From positions 163,930,642 to 163,994,641 of the forward strand of contig OZ024743.1 in assembly GCA_964016885.1 (NCBI GenBank): DNA of 64,000 nucleotides. The letters are read 5' to 3'. The stretch comes from Eledone cirrhosa (lineage: Eukaryota; Mollusca; Cephalopoda; Octopoda; Eledonidae). A model generated the notes under the pieces. The model made no database searches, was not told where the DNA came from, and was given only the letters and a program-made list of their open reading frames with translations. The translations under genes were made by a program, and so were the position numbers. Below are positions 34,399-45,925 of the stretch, in pieces (position 1 is the stretch's first letter; each line of letters begins with the position of its first letter).

Positions 34399-34848
34399 TC
34401 AGCTTGTACCCATGGGAGGTCGGGTACTCTGTATTACTGCGTGACACCAGAGGTCACGGTCGTGTGTCATCGCCTTTGAGAGGTGTAATTGGGTAAGGTC
34501 GGCTTTTATCACCTCATCCCAGGTGACCTTGGGTCTCCCCACTCCGCGGTTTCCAATGACTTCTAGTGCTCTGCACCTTTTTATGCAGCTGTCATCCTTC
34601 ATACGCATCACATGTCCATACCAACGCAACCGCCTCTCCTGCACACAGCATTTGATGCCTCTTATGCTCAGTCTCTCTCTCAATTCATTTATGCTTTGCC
34701 ATTCGCGTATATTACTATTACACATCCATCGGCGCATGCAGGCTTCGTTTCTTTCTAATCTACGTAAGTCTTCCACCTTCAGCGCCCAGGTCTCACTACC
34801 ATGTAACATTACTGTTCGTATACATGCATCATACAGTCTGCCTTTCAT
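34399..34848 (-). pseudogene. RTE LINE C-terminal domain, open piece
   Basis: 149 codons from MKGRLYDACIRTVMLHGSET, with RLRWYGHVMRMKDDSCIKRC, VGRPKVTWDEVIKADL and AMTHDRDLW. This region follows the RT in this LINE family; its biochemical role is unclear to me. It joins the RT upstream only through frameshifted sequence around 34850-35170, which encodes a Cys/His-rich segment (35062-35204). Confidence 0.85.
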
Positions 34849-35168
34849 TTTGAGGAAGAAGCCTTTTGCAGCTAGCAGTGGTAGTAGTTCCCTGAACTTC
34901 TTCCATCCCGTTCTTACCCTAGTTATTGTACTTTCTGAACACCCACCTCCGCTGCTAATTTGGTCACTTAGGGAGCAGAAGCTGTCTACTGTTTCTACAG
35001 AACCTTCCCAGAGATTGGTGGTACTTGTTTCCTGTGGCTGTTTGCTGCTTGCTGTCCCAGCACAGCTGCTACATGTGAAGCCTACATTCTTAATTAAGCT
35101 TCCTGAGATCCCACTACATCTCTTGTGTACCCATTGTTTGCATTTGGGGTAAAGAATGGAGTTCCTAC

Positions 35169-36050
35169 CTACACCTTTCCTACAACTTTCCTACATACTG
35201 AGCAAGACCATTTCCCTGAGGGGATCTGGGTTCTGTTTTCTAGTCTACTTACAAGGACCTTAATCTTTGTCAGGTTGACTTTGAGACCCTTTCTTTCTAG
35301 TCCCTGCTTCCAAGTTTGGAATTTCTTCTCTAGTTCTGCCATAGATTCAGCTATAAGTGCGAGGTCATCTGCATACAGGAGTTCCCATGGGCATCCGGTC
35401 TTAAACTCCTCTGTTATTGCCTGCAGGACTATGATTAATAGGAGAGGGCTAAGAACAGAGCCCTGGTGGACACCACCCTGTACGCTAAATTCCTCGTTAT
35501 ACTCATTGCTAATCCTAACTTTGCTGACTGGTCCCCTATACATGGCTTGTACAGCTTTCACAAGCCATTCATCTACTCCTAGTTTTCTAAGAGCCCACCA
35601 GATTATAGCACGTGGAACTCTGTCAAAGGCTTTCTCGAGATCGACGAATGCCAGGTAGAGTGGCATACTTTTAGCTAGGTAATTTTCCTGTAACTGCCTC
35701 ACAAGGAAGAGGGCATCAGTGGTGCCTCTTCCTGGTACAAACCCAAATTGCATCTCATCTAGTTTCACCCAGTCCCTAATCAACTGTGCTATAACTCTTT
35801 CTGTTACTCTCTTGACCTGGTCCATCAGCTTTATACCTCTATAGTTTCCTCTATCTAGTGCATCACCTTTACCTTTGTAGCAGTTGACAATGATGCTACT
35901 GCACCAATCTTTTGGTATGACACCTTCTAGTGTGGTTATAGTGTGACCTACAGACCCAGATGCCTTCAGCATCTCGGCAGCTATTCCCGATGGACCAGTT
36001 GCCTTCCCCATCTTCATATCTCTGATTGCCTTACTTACTACGCTGCTGAG
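35169..36050 (-). pseudogene. RTE LINE reverse transcriptase, 5'-truncated but open
   Basis: About 290 codons without a stop. Motifs in order: KAIRDMKMGKATGPSGIAAE, NCYKGKGDALDRGNYRGIKL, MQFGFVPGRGTTDALFLVRQ, FVDLEKAFDRVPRAIIWWAL, GGVHQGSVLSPLLLIIVLQA, and the catalytic WELLYADDLALIAES (YADD at 35363-35374). All RT core motifs expected for copying LINE RNA appear present. The frame begins inside TA-repeat DNA, so its first residues are not native. It ends just after CSVCRKVV by a frame change; the downstream domains lie in other frames. Confidence 0.88.
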
Positions 36051-36072
36051 TATATATATATATATATATATA

Positions 36073-36364
36073 TTGTGCGCATGCACACATCACTAACCTA
36101 TTTATGTTGTCTTCTTTGGTTTACATAACTTACTTTTTTTGTTTGTTTATGTATGGTGTTTGAATGAAAACGCGTATGTTTTAAGTGTGTGTTGGATTTT
36201 TATTTTTCCTTTTTTCTCCAAAGTAGATTTGTCCTGCTTTCATCTATTTATTATTTGTTTTTTTAATTATATTTGATAAATTTTCAAAATATATTTGTGA
36301 AGAGAGGATATAATGAAGGGGGTTGTGTTAGATGAAAAAGAAAAGTGTGTGAGATGCGTATAAA
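36073..36364. other. Unassigned spacer
   Basis: T-rich sequence after the LINE F start, with no identified element. Confidence 0.45.
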
Positions 36365-36481
36365 GAAAGCGATGAGAAATAAAATGTCATGCTCCAGGAC
36401 ATAATGTGGCACCGGGAATTGTATTCATGACCTCACGATCATGAGTCGAAAACCTTAACCACTGAGCCACACGCCTTCTTA
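36365..36481 (-). mobile_element. tRNA-derived SINE head, fourth type
   Basis: On the minus strand: GGCGTGTGGCTCAGTGGTTA (A-box-like), a CTCATGATCG loop with CAT in the anticodon place, B-box-like GGTCATGAATACAATTCCC, then degraded core words (GACATTTTATTTC). The head resembles a CAT-anticodon tRNA, but the sequence continues as a SINE, so it is not called a tRNA gene. Confidence 0.6.
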
Positions 36482-36723
36482 AAGATAGCTAGATAAAAAA
36501 AAATTATGCCACACAGGCAATATGGGCCAGTCATCTCTTAGTTCTGGTAGAGGAGTTGTTTTCTTCTTGTTCCTCCTCTTCATCTTCCTCCTACAGATCC
36601 ATTTCCCCTCTCTACTCTTTCTTCTACTACTACTACTCCTTAAACATGTGTTTGTGATGCATTCATGTCACATTTTAGATGCGTTTTTCTCTGTATGTGT
36701 GCATGTATTATGTATGCATGTAT
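36482..36723. other. Spacer, pyrimidine-rich
   Basis: CTT/CTC-rich block at 36560-36650, then TGTATG words. Nothing recognised. Confidence 0.4.
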
Positions 36724-37077
36724 GTATCATCATCATCATCATCATTTCATTTTACGTCCGCTTTTTCCCTGCTTGCAAGGGTGGGACGGGAACTGATTCT
36801 GGCTTGATTATTCCAGCTGGATGCCCTTCCTAACACCAACCTCATTTACAGTGAGTGCTGGGTGCTTTCTTTTTGCCGTGGCACCTCCACGACCCCTTTG
36901 CAGTGGAATGATAGGGACCCCAGTCCTATCATCTCATTTCTACAGCTGAGTAAACTGGAGCAATGTGAAATAAAGTGTCTTGCTCAAGGAAACAACACAT
37001 CACCCGGTCTGAGAATTGAACTCACAACCTTTCGATTGCAAGGCCAATGCTCTAACCACTAAGCCATGTGTCTCCAT
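36724..37077 (-). mobile_element. SINE family 1, full length
   Basis: (ATC)n tail at the left, CCCTGCTTGCAAGGGTGGGA, CTGGATGCCCTTCCTAACAC, core, and tRNA-like head at the right ending CACTAAGCCATGTG. Very similar to the copies at 16207, 24805 and 48512. Confidence 0.93.
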
Positions 37078-37104
37078 TCTATACTTTCTTATATGTATAT
37101 AAGG

Positions 37105-37133
<29 letters not shown>

Positions 37134-37135
<2 letters not shown>

Positions 37136-37985
37136 AGGTTTGTCCCATAAGTAAGGGTACTGATGTTTTATTTAAATGTATATTAGATGTACATGAAATT
37201 AGAAGATATCTCCTTCAAAATATGTCCATTGGGAAGTCACAGTTATTCCAACGTTTTACCCATTAATTGTAGCAGTACCGAAAGTCATTTTCTGTGAGTG
37301 TCTTTATTTCGTCAGTTACAATTTTTTGTATGTTTTCCACAGTCTCAAAATGATGACCCTTCAACTTCAATTTCAACTTAGGGAAGAGGTAGAAATCACA
37401 TAGAACTAGATCTGAACTGCAGCGATGATGTGAAAGAATGGGAATATTTTTCTTTGTCAGAAATTATCTAATTGAAAGTGCTTTGTGAGCAGGTGCTTTA
37501 TCGTGGTGCAGTACCCAATCCTTCAATGTCCTTTCGGACTCGCTGAAGTTGTTCTAAGACATCTTTGTAGAAAGTGCAATTAACTGTCTGTCCTGGAGAT
37601 AAAAATTCTTTGTGAACAATACCACAGCTGTCGAAAAAAATGACAATCATCGTTTTCACCCTGGATCTGTCATGTGTTCTTCTTCGGACAAGGAGAATTT
37701 TTAGAGTGCCACTCCTCTTTTTGCTGTTTTGTCTTTGGATTGACTCAAACACCTATGATTCATCTCCTATTATTTGAATGGTCCAGACCTTGTACCAAGG
37801 GATGTTGTTTCTTCCTCAGCGAACATTTTAGGATATTACAAGGTTTGTTGTCTGCGAGCAATAATTATTTGAACTCTAAGAACGAAATTTTTAGAGGATG
37901 TCTACATCTCAAAGGCCAACTCCTTGCTAAGTGGAAACACTCAACGAATTCAACTGATCTTCAACCACCTTGATATTGATTTCTA
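37134..37985 (-). pseudogene. mariner-family transposase, broken
   Basis: Cut-and-paste transposase of the Tc1/mariner superfamily. Minus-strand pieces: GDES, a stop where Trp is usual, then VFESIQRQNSKKRSG (about 37690-37770). IVFFDS-like MIVIFFDSCGIVHKEF and PGQTVNCTFYKDVLEQL follow, then HHDKAPAH (about 37480-37505) and SDLVLCDFYLFPKLK (about 37380-37415). The three acidic catalytic positions (GDE, HHD, CDF) can be placed, as in D,D34D mariners. A terminal-repeat-like GTTTGTCCCATAAGTAAGGG lies at about 37138-37157. Stops and frame changes make it inactive. N-terminal DNA-binding sequence beyond 37850 is poorly preserved. Confidence 0.82.
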
Positions 37986-38209
37986 TACTTTCTTAATAAC
38001 CTTTTTTTTTCTTCACTTACTCTTACATATTATGGTACACCTTCTATACTACTTAACTACAAAACTTAAATAATTATAAAAATCTCTATATTACTTACCA
38101 CCACATAATACCATACATCTGTTATATTGAGTACACACAAACACTAACATGGCCATTTCAGGTTTACATCTTGAGTTATTTCCCTTTGTTATATTATGTT
38201 AATAATATA
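37986..38209. other. AT-rich spacer
   Basis: No recognisable feature. Confidence 0.4.
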
Positions 38210-38456
38210 CAGTAGTCCCCCGGTATTCATGGAGGTTATGTACCCAGAGCACCCGCGAAGAGTGAAAAACCACGAATATTGAACGTGGTCCATAAAAATG
38301 CCTATAAACGCTAAAATATAACGTAAAATGAAAAAAAAAAGAGGGACCATCTTATGCGAAGGTGCGTCCAATAGGTCAGCAAATATGGTATATTGTTATT
38401 AATAATTTAGCGTTAAAAAATATGTATTGCCACGTAAATGGGGGGGGGCTACACTG
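38210..38456. mobile_element. pogo/Tigger-type MITE
   Basis: 247 bp bounded by CAGTAGTCCCCCGG at the left and the complement-like GGGGGGGGCTACACTG at the right, each flanked by TA. A TA duplication and a CAGT..CCCCC terminal repeat are typical of pogo/Tigger elements. The interior includes CGCGAAGAGTGAAAAACCAC and has no transposase. Confidence 0.7.
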
Positions 38457-38722
38457 TATATATATTTTTTTTCATAAAGAAGCGTTTAACACGCTATATC
38501 TTTTAATGGTATCTTCAAACTCACCCAAGTGTCTGATGACTTTGTCACAAATTTTATTGCTCTTCCACCTTGCACACCATGCACATTCAAGGGAGATGGT
38601 CATAATTGGACCTTGAAACATTAGCTACCACTTTTTGTTCTGTGTATTGACATAAATATATAATATATCAGCTCTCTTACCACATTGAGCACTGTTTTCT
38701 TTTTTCATCCGCCGATTTTTTA

Positions 38723-38766
<44 letters not shown>

Positions 38767-39249
38767 TCATGTAACGTTCGTTTTCTCTATATATGTGAAT
38801 ATTTTTGCCATGTATTTATCTAAGCGTACACATGTATGTATGCATATAGGTTGTAAGTATCTCTTGGTAAGCATTCATCCTTAAAATTATTAGAATATTT
38901 TACATATTTTGAAGGTTCTAGATATTGTGGCCATTTGATCTTATACATTCAGGAGCAACGATCTTTCTCAACAAATCCAAGCTCAGTTATGCTTTGATCC
39001 AGGCTGATTGGTATATAATCTGTAGCTCCAATAATGACAGGTATGAAGCTGAACATGTATTTTGGATACTGGATCTGCAAACTCCTCATTATAGGTATCC
39101 TCCTCCTTTTACATTTTCCTTACCACATTGACATCAAGTGGCCAGCTTCTACAACAGAGCATATTTTTAATGTGTGTTCCCTAATAACAATAGCAGGCTG
39201 GTTTTTCTTTAATTTGGTGGCAGTTTTTCTAGGTTCAGGGGTGAAAATT
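38457..39249. other. Unassigned region
   Basis: A CA run at 38725-38755 and otherwise AT-rich sequence. Frames near 38925-39250 show no domain I recognise. Confidence 0.45.
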
Positions 39250-39254
39250 TAATT

Positions 39255-40857
39255 TTCATAAAAAATTTTCATATAAAAATTTATAACAACAATGACAACA
39301 ACAACAATGATGACAACAACACCAACAGCAGCAACAGTAATGCCAACAACTCCACAAACAAGGGAAAAAAGGTTTCGTTTGCACAAACTGTCCAAAAGAC
39401 AGAACTATATAGACAGATTGACATCTCTAATGCCGGAGAATTGCTAAGAGATGCCAAGCAATATATAACTTTTGGGGAGAATGGCGCTTTTAGCATCACT
39501 TCTCCTCAAGAATTGCATAGAGACACTGTCCTGAAAACTATAGTTTTTAGGACAATCTCAAATACCACCAGAAAACCAGCTCAATTAACTCAAAACGACA
39601 TTGAGCTGGTTCTAAGAAACTCCATGAAGGACATTACCTTCATACAGAAGGGAAAACTCTTCGGGAGTTTATCAATAATAATGAAAGACCAATTGACGGC
39701 ACAGAAATATTCTGTGTCACCAATTGTGTCCCCCCTCTACACCTTTTTCCCCACATATATGGGAAAAAGGACCCCAAAAATAAAAGTAACAAATATCACA
39801 CCAAATGTAAACATCTGGTGGATATTAGCTGGTTTCATCAATTTTGATGAAGACACAGTAATTTCGGTAGGAAAGTCCTCCAGGGGCACATTTAACGGTA
39901 CAAGCTTAGAAGTTCTGGTCCAAATGAAACCAGAACGGATAGCTAGAATACCACAACGTGTGCCTCTGGATGGAAATTCCTACATAAACATTTCTGTTGA
40001 GGGTAGGCGGCTTCATGTTACCAGTGTTTAAGCAGTGGTCACCTGAGGGCTTCCTGTCCTCAATTAACTGCATTAAAAAAAAGGCATTACTGCCAACACC
40101 CAACACAACAACACAACAACCACCACCACCACCACAACAACAACACACAAAAATAACAAAAACAAACCAAACTGCAAACACAGTCCCACCCAACCCCTCC
40201 CCACCTAAAACAACTCCAAAAACACCCACAAGCAATCAAACAGACACCACAACGGACGAAGCCCCCTCGTCATCACTCAGTGATGATGAGGGAGAGCCCC
40301 CCGCTCCAAAAAAAGGAAAAAAAGACATAACACGAATAAAAAGGCAACAAATACACAACCACCAACACAAACAACACAAACATTACAAACAAAAATCCCC
40401 CCTCCCGAAAACAAAACAATGACAACACTCCAAACACAAATACCCACAACAAAACGAAAACACACACAAGAACAACAGACAAAAACTAACTCAACACAAC
40501 AAAGATATTATACATAGATAAACACTGACAATAAAACCTTTTTGGAGGTCATCTCGAAAAACCCTTCCGTGGAAACCGAAGGAAAATATTTTACCAAATG
40601 TAAACAAACCTAATTTAAGGATGATTAGGGTCCCTACGGACACCTATAAGTCCTTAAAGGAAAACTTTGCTGAGGACGTGGGGTATATGTGTGTTAAACC
40701 AACGAACCGCGTCCTCTTGAAACATTTCCCCACCTCCACCCTACCAGACACCCCTCCCCACCAAAGATCTCTGTCCCCACCCCGCCAGGAACCACCACCC
40801 TACCAAACAACCCCTCCAACACCCATGGACATTGTGCAGGAGACGAAGAGGTGGGTG
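39255..40857 (+). pseudogene. Tx1-like ORF1 with zinc knuckle, frameshifted
   Basis: An RNA-binding ORF1. The frame starts upstream of an Asn/Asp-rich run (39291-39355), then KKVSFAQTVQKTELYRQIDI, and the open part 39441-40031 holds YMGKRTPKIKVTNITPNVNI. A one-base loss just before 40016 throws the zinc knuckle (40016-40057: CYQCLSSGHLRASC, a C-x2-C-x4-H-x4-C pattern) out of frame. An A8 run at 40075-40082 shifts it again before a Pro/Thr-rich tail. The last block, MIRVPTDTYKSLKENFAEDV, begins at 40621. The knuckle residues themselves are intact. Confidence 0.78.
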
Positions 40858-40894
40858 ATTTCTTTTCCTCTTCTTTTAACTTTTCAGCACCAAC

Positions 40895-43800
40895 ATGGCC
40901 AATATAAGAGTTGGATGTGTGAATGTAACGCGGCCTGGGGTTGCCCTGTAAACAGGGCAAACTCTTAAACAACCTCAGGTCGCACAGTATGGATGTAGTA
41001 GCCATTTACGAGTCCAGGATCCACAGCGAGCGACAGCTGTCCCCCATCTTCGACGACTTTGAGATCTACGCATCTCTCTGTCAGCCGGGAGGTGGGGGCG
41101 GGGTTGCCGTTTTGCTGCGGAAACACCTGGACCTCGTAACACAGAAGATACATCTGGACCCGGAGGTGATCCTAGACGTTGACGGTAGTGAAGGTGGAGC
41201 CTTCAGGCTGGTGGCCGCATATGCCCCATCCGGGATACCGCGGCCAGACTTCTTCAAACGTCTAGAGACTTTTCTGGGAACGTCCCGCTCCTTGCTATTA
41301 GTGGGGAACTGGAATGGAATCCTAGATACACGTTGGGACTGAGTGGGAGCATGTCCCGATAAAGGGGGGTGTAACAGTCTCAAACAGTTAATCGGCCGAT
41401 TTGACCTGGCCGATAGATATCGGCTAGATTTTCCGACTGTGCCACTGTGGATGTGGACTAATCGTGGCGGAACATCTAGATCGTACCTAGATAGGGTTCT
41501 AGTTAGAAATAAAGATAGGGACATGTTAAGCTGTCCACAAATGTTCATGGTTGCCTATTCAGATCACAAACTAGTGACCTGCATGGTCAACCTTGATAGA
41601 ACCCATAGACAAGGACCCAGCTACTGGAAGCTGAACTTGTCGTTACCGACATGCAAAGCCTACAGTAGACCGATTAACACTTTAGTTAAACAGCACTTGA
41701 CAGGGGCCATTGTCAACAACAGATGGTGGTACTCTCTCAAGAGGGCAGTTAGATTAGACTCGTTAGTTTTTAGTAAAGGATTAGCGTTAAATAGAAATAG
41801 GACCGAGAAGGAACTGATAGATAAAGTAGAAGAGGCAATTAGAAGTGGCAACATAGCCAGCGTGCTAGCAACGAGAACAGCCTTGGACCAGTTCTTCGAC
41901 GCAAAGCACGAGGACTGCGTTGTAAGAAGCAAAATACGTGCTCTGGGTAACAAGGGAGCCAAAGCTGTTAGCTGGGCCTGGGTGACGGAGGCAAAAAGTG
42001 GCAACAAGTCCACGATTCGGTCTTTGAAGGACCAAGACAGACGCGTGATACGTGAGCCGAAGCAGATGTGCGAGGCCTTTCAGCAGCACTTTGCTCAGCT
42101 GTTCTGGCAGGGCGGCGCGCCGGGAGGGGCTATGGATTTTGGTCCATACCTCGACGGCCTACCGCGACTGTCGGACAGCGAGGCGAAGTTCTGCGAAAAG
42201 CCGATTTCAGCCACTGAGATAGGGGGCGCGCTGAGCCAATGCGGCAAACGCAAATCTCCAGGTCTCGACGGTCTACCCTACGAATTTTACGTAGCAATAC
42301 CGGACTTGTTCTCTGGTCTCCTGGAAGCGGTCTACTGCAACTGGCAGCAGAACGGGAGAATTCCCACTTCTGTGACCAGGGGCGTAGTCACACTAGTCAG
42401 GAAGGACGAGAATAAGGGGGATGTCATAGGCAACTTCCGGCCCATAACTCTGCTAAACACAGAGTTACAGATGTTGGCCAAGGTGTTGGCAAAGAGGCTG
42501 GCGATTGTCGTTGAGAACCTGGTGGGAGAAGCGCAGACATGCGCAATCCCGACCAGGTCCATACACGACAACCTCCACCTCATGCGATACATCATAGAGA
42601 GGGTAGGGTGTAAACCCGGCTTCGGATCAACTTGGATCAGTCTAAGGCTTTCGATAGGGTTGACCATTGTTACCCAGATGCGGGCTCGAGGCGGCAGGCT
42701 TTGGACCCGTGTTCAGGGGCTGCAATGCACAACAGCAACATCTGCTCAAGCGTCAAGGTGAACGGCTACCTCTCAGAGCCGTTCCATATCACGCGATCCA
42801 TTCGACAGGGATGCCCGCTCTCCTCCCTTCTGTACGTACTGACTTTCAAGCCACTACTGCGGAAGTTAGAGCTATTGCAGGGCATCCCTCTGGAACCGGG
42901 ACTGCGGAAAGCGGCGTCGGCCTATGCCGACGACGTCACAGTAATGGTGTCGAGCACCTCGCAAATCGAGGAAGTTGGCACCTTCCTGAAGGAATACGAA
43001 AGATTCACAGGAGCGAAGCTGAACCGGGACAAGTCCATCGGTTTGCAACTCGGGTCGTGGAGAGGCAAACCGATGCCTTCCGATGGCGTTGTCGGACGCT
43101 GGGCGGAAGGACCGGTAAAACTGTTTGGAGTCTGATTTCGTCCGGACCTCCAGGTGGAGAAGAACTGGAACGAGGTGACGGCCAAGGAGTTTGTACTCAC
43201 CCAGAAGTGGGCCGAGTGCAACCTATCCTTGAAAGGTCGAGCGGAGGTGGCGAACACTTTTATAGCGTCCGTCATCTACTACTGCTTGACCGTCGTGCCT
43301 TCTCCAGCCAAAACGTTCACCAAAATGGAGCGCGCGCTCTTCCAATTCCTTTGGAAGAAGCGGGCTCCATCTGCTGCCAACACCCTTCAAACGGAGGGCT
43401 GGGGATGCCATGGCTGACGAAGCGCAAACACGCGCTCAGGCTGCGGCACCTCCACGTATTCCTCACCGGACAACCGGTGTGGCGAGCATTCCCACGACTC
43501 GTTTCGCTGACCGAGCTGCAGTCCTGGGTCAAGCAAAGACCGAGGAAAATGGGCGACTGGCACATCGAATGTGCTCAGGCGCTGGCAGGCGGACCCGGCG
43601 ATCAGTGGAGACTCCACTTCGTCATTCTATAGAGGGTTGGTCCGCAGCAAGTGCGACGACGCGCTCGGAGAAACTCTAGGCGTAGACGAACTGGCCAGTC
43701 TGTTCGGTAGAACCTTCCGCCCGTGACCGATGGACAACTTCCAAAAGTCCCTGGCCTGGCAGTGCTACCGAGGAGCCTTACCAGTTCGAGACAAGCTCTA

Positions 43801-44257
43801 CAAACACGGGCGCCCAGGCAGGGACCCTTCGAAAAAGATCTGTCCGAGATGCGTGCGCGACGAGGAAACCGTCGCGCACGCATTTGTACACTACCCAGGC
43901 GTTACCGACCTGTGGGGCTATGTAGAACGACTATTGTCGCGGGTGGGACCAGTCCAGTTGACCACCGAGTCCATTGTCATAATCAAACCGCCACCCTCCT
44001 TCAAAAATGAAGGAGAGGCGGTTTTCCTTTGTGTGATAGCTATGGCGAAAGAAGTTGTATGGTGGACGAAGTTGAAAGGGCTGAGGTCAGACACCTTTCT
44101 CTTCGGCCAACAACTGATTCTTTTTTTCAAATACCACTTTGGAAGAAGAATCAGGATGGAGAGAGAGGTGCTGTACCCCAGCAATTTTAATGAAAGGTGG
44201 GTGAAAGTGGCGAGAACGGTCCGAGTGAATGGGCCTTCTCTCTATATCAGCCTGTAG
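40895..44257 (+). pseudogene. Tx1-like ORF2: endonuclease and reverse transcriptase, broken
   Basis: Start chosen at MANIRVGCVNV, matching the minus copy. The EN loop reads LLLVGNWNGILDTRWD: the usual GD has become GN, and a stop follows at 41341. The SDH box (AYSDHKLV, about 41560) is intact. One frame runs 472 codons (41343-42761) with KSPGLDGLPYEFYVAIPDLF and FRPITLLNTELQMLAKVLAK. A frameshift near 42630-42660 precedes SKAFDRV, IRQGCPLSSLLYVLTF and AYADDVTVMV (YADD at 42923-42934). A stop occurs at 43132-43134. The C-terminal piece 43730-44257 reads DNFQKSLAWQCYRGALPVRD and CPRCVRDEETVAHAFVHYPG, a Cys/His motif near the C-terminus. Confidence 0.87.
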
Positions 44258-44490
44258 GTTGAGGAAAGGGGTACAAACTCTTCGTACTCCTGGAGATGAG
44301 GGTTGCACATTTTTTTCGGGGGTATGTGTTACCCATATGTAATGTCTCCCTCTATTGGGGAAAATCGATTAACTTTTAAATTACATTTGTAATAATATTT
44401 TACACTTTTTTATTGTATGTAAACTTCCCCCTTTGTATTTGTCCCCTTCTTTTGTGCGCCTGTGGCTAATAAAGAAACATATCTATCTAT

Positions 44491-44804
44491 TTATGTTACT
44501 AATGGTAACGTGTAATCCAGTGCGTGGTTGGGTCGTCGGCAACTAAACCGGTAACCCTACCAAGCTTGCTTGGTGAGGAGGCTGATTTTGGACACCCTGT
44601 GGGATGAAAAACAGAACCCATCAAAGGGAAGACGAACTCAAGAGACTCAACAGCCACCCAATAAAGATTTTTTTTGTAGGGCGAGAGACTTGTAGACATC
44701 ATTAAGACATCTCGTTAGGAGGAGGTCACTCTGATATAAAGCCTTTCCTCACTTAATATATATATATACTATATATATTATATATATTATATATATATGC
44801 CCCA
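44491..44804. other. Unassigned region after the Tx1 element
   Basis: A short GC-richer block (44510-44650), whose minus strand reads VADDPTTHWITRYH at one end, is followed by AT repeats (44755-44795). It might be an old transposon piece; I cannot name it. Confidence 0.4.
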
Positions 44805-45090
44805 CACCCTCCCACTGCAAAGTGGTCGTGGAGGTGCCACGGCAAAAAGCACCCAGCCCACACTGTAAAGTGGACGTGTAGGCGCCACGGAAAAAAGCAC
44901 CCAGCACTCACTAAATGAGGTTGGTTTTAGGAAGGGCATCCAGCTGTAGAAATCAAGCCAGAATCAGTTCCCGTATGAGCAAGGCATGGTCAGCCGACCG
45001 GACACTGCCCACAACAGGACAACCCGTCTAACCCATGCTAGCATAGAAGAACGGACATAAAACGGTGATGATGATAATGATGATGATATA
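44805..45090 (+). mobile_element. RTE LINE 3' UTR only (copy G)
   Basis: Subfamily-2 3' UTR from CACACCCTCCCACTGCAAAG through GTTTTAGGAAGGGCATCCAG and CCCATGCTAGCATAGAAGAA to a GATGAT tail. No coding part. An extreme 5' truncation following an AT-rich patch. Confidence 0.9.
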
Positions 45091-45099
45091 TATATATAT

Positions 45100-45207
45100 A
45101 ATTGTTTCTACTTCAGGCACAAGGCCAGCAATTACCCAGTGCATTACTGGTACTTTATTTTATCGACCCCGTAAGGATGAAAGGCAAAGTCAACCTCGGC
45201 GGGATTA
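45100..45207 (-). mobile_element. SINE family 2, 3' fragment
   Basis: Minus-strand 3' half, ending abruptly at GGCGGGATT where a TA run begins. Confidence 0.88.
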
Positions 45208-45925
45208 TATATATATATATATAATACTAGCAGATTGGCATGTTTATCCCTCCTTTCTGAAACAGTACAGAGAAGTACTGAATACCCCAGCCTGGAGATG
45301 GTGTCTACATTTTGTGCTTATAAAAAAAATTTGTCGTAGATTACCAGGGATTTAACTTAATTGGGTAGCTGAGATTAAAATGTTTAACCCACGAAAGCCA
45401 AGACGATAGGGTTAAGTAAAAAGGCATTCGACAAACCGAACATTTATTTGTTGTGCTATGGTAGAATGAAAGTTACAGAGCAGTAAGTGCAGTGGTGGAG
45501 AGCATGAAGGAATTTAGTAGGATACTTTTAAGGTTACAAAAATCTACCCAATCTGATATAGACCGAACTGTTATATCGGATGCTGAACGCTTCGGAGTTA
45601 CTATTGGGGTCACCATCAACAATTTCAAGGGATGTACGTTTAAGTAGGGATAATATAGTCTATAAAGAGAGGTAACTCTTTCAAAATACTAATGAGTTGT
45701 CTCTCTTGAACATTATAGACAAAATTGCCGACAAAAAGGGCTTAAAGTTTTAGAGAAAAAAACGCCTTTAACAACATAAAATTAAAAATAAAAGCTGCAG
45801 TTAATATCTTTAGACCGCAAGGAATATATAAATGCTAGTTTGAAGTCAATCGTAATAGAAATGTGAATTTGTATAGACTTTGCCAAAATTAGGACACACA
45901 CACACAGACAACTTCAGTTTTATAT
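45208..45925. other. Unassigned AT-rich spacer
   Basis: No long open frame and no repeat identified. Confidence 0.45.

Larger units (their letters stand above)
34140..36055 (-). mobile_element. 5'-truncated RTE LINE (copy F), best-preserved RT
   Basis: Reads leftwards from a TA run (36049-36072) into the RT domain. It continues through the zinc-finger-like segment, the C-terminal region and the subfamily-2 3' UTR to an (ATC)n tail (34143-34160). The endonuclease half is missing. Confidence 0.92.
39250..44480 (+). mobile_element. Tx1/L1-like LINE with two ORFs (plus copy)
   Basis: About 5.2 kb, clearly more GC-rich than its flanks in the ORF2 part. ORF1 (to about 40860), ORF2 (40895-44257), then a 3' UTR ending GTGGCTAATAAAGAAACAT with ATCT repeats (44460-44490). 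The minus copy at 7265-12745 has the same blocks and the same CTAATAAA-type end. The 5' limit is a guess just before the Asn-rich start of ORF1. Confidence 0.85.

Noticed and set aside
34523..35152. Long plus-strand open frame (209 codons) and similar frames opposite LINE copies A, D and F
   Set aside because: They are antisense shadows of the RTE coding strand, which carries the recognisable RT motifs.
36365..36481. tRNA-Met-like gene on the minus strand
   Set aside because: A CAT anticodon-like loop is visible, but the sequence runs on into SINE core words and the acceptor stem does not close convincingly.
42667..43632. 321-codon plus-strand frame overlapping the Tx1 ORF2
   Set aside because: It is another frame of the same strand; motifs AYADDVTVMV and IRQGCPLSSLL lie in the neighbouring frame. 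It is open only because the region is GC-rich.
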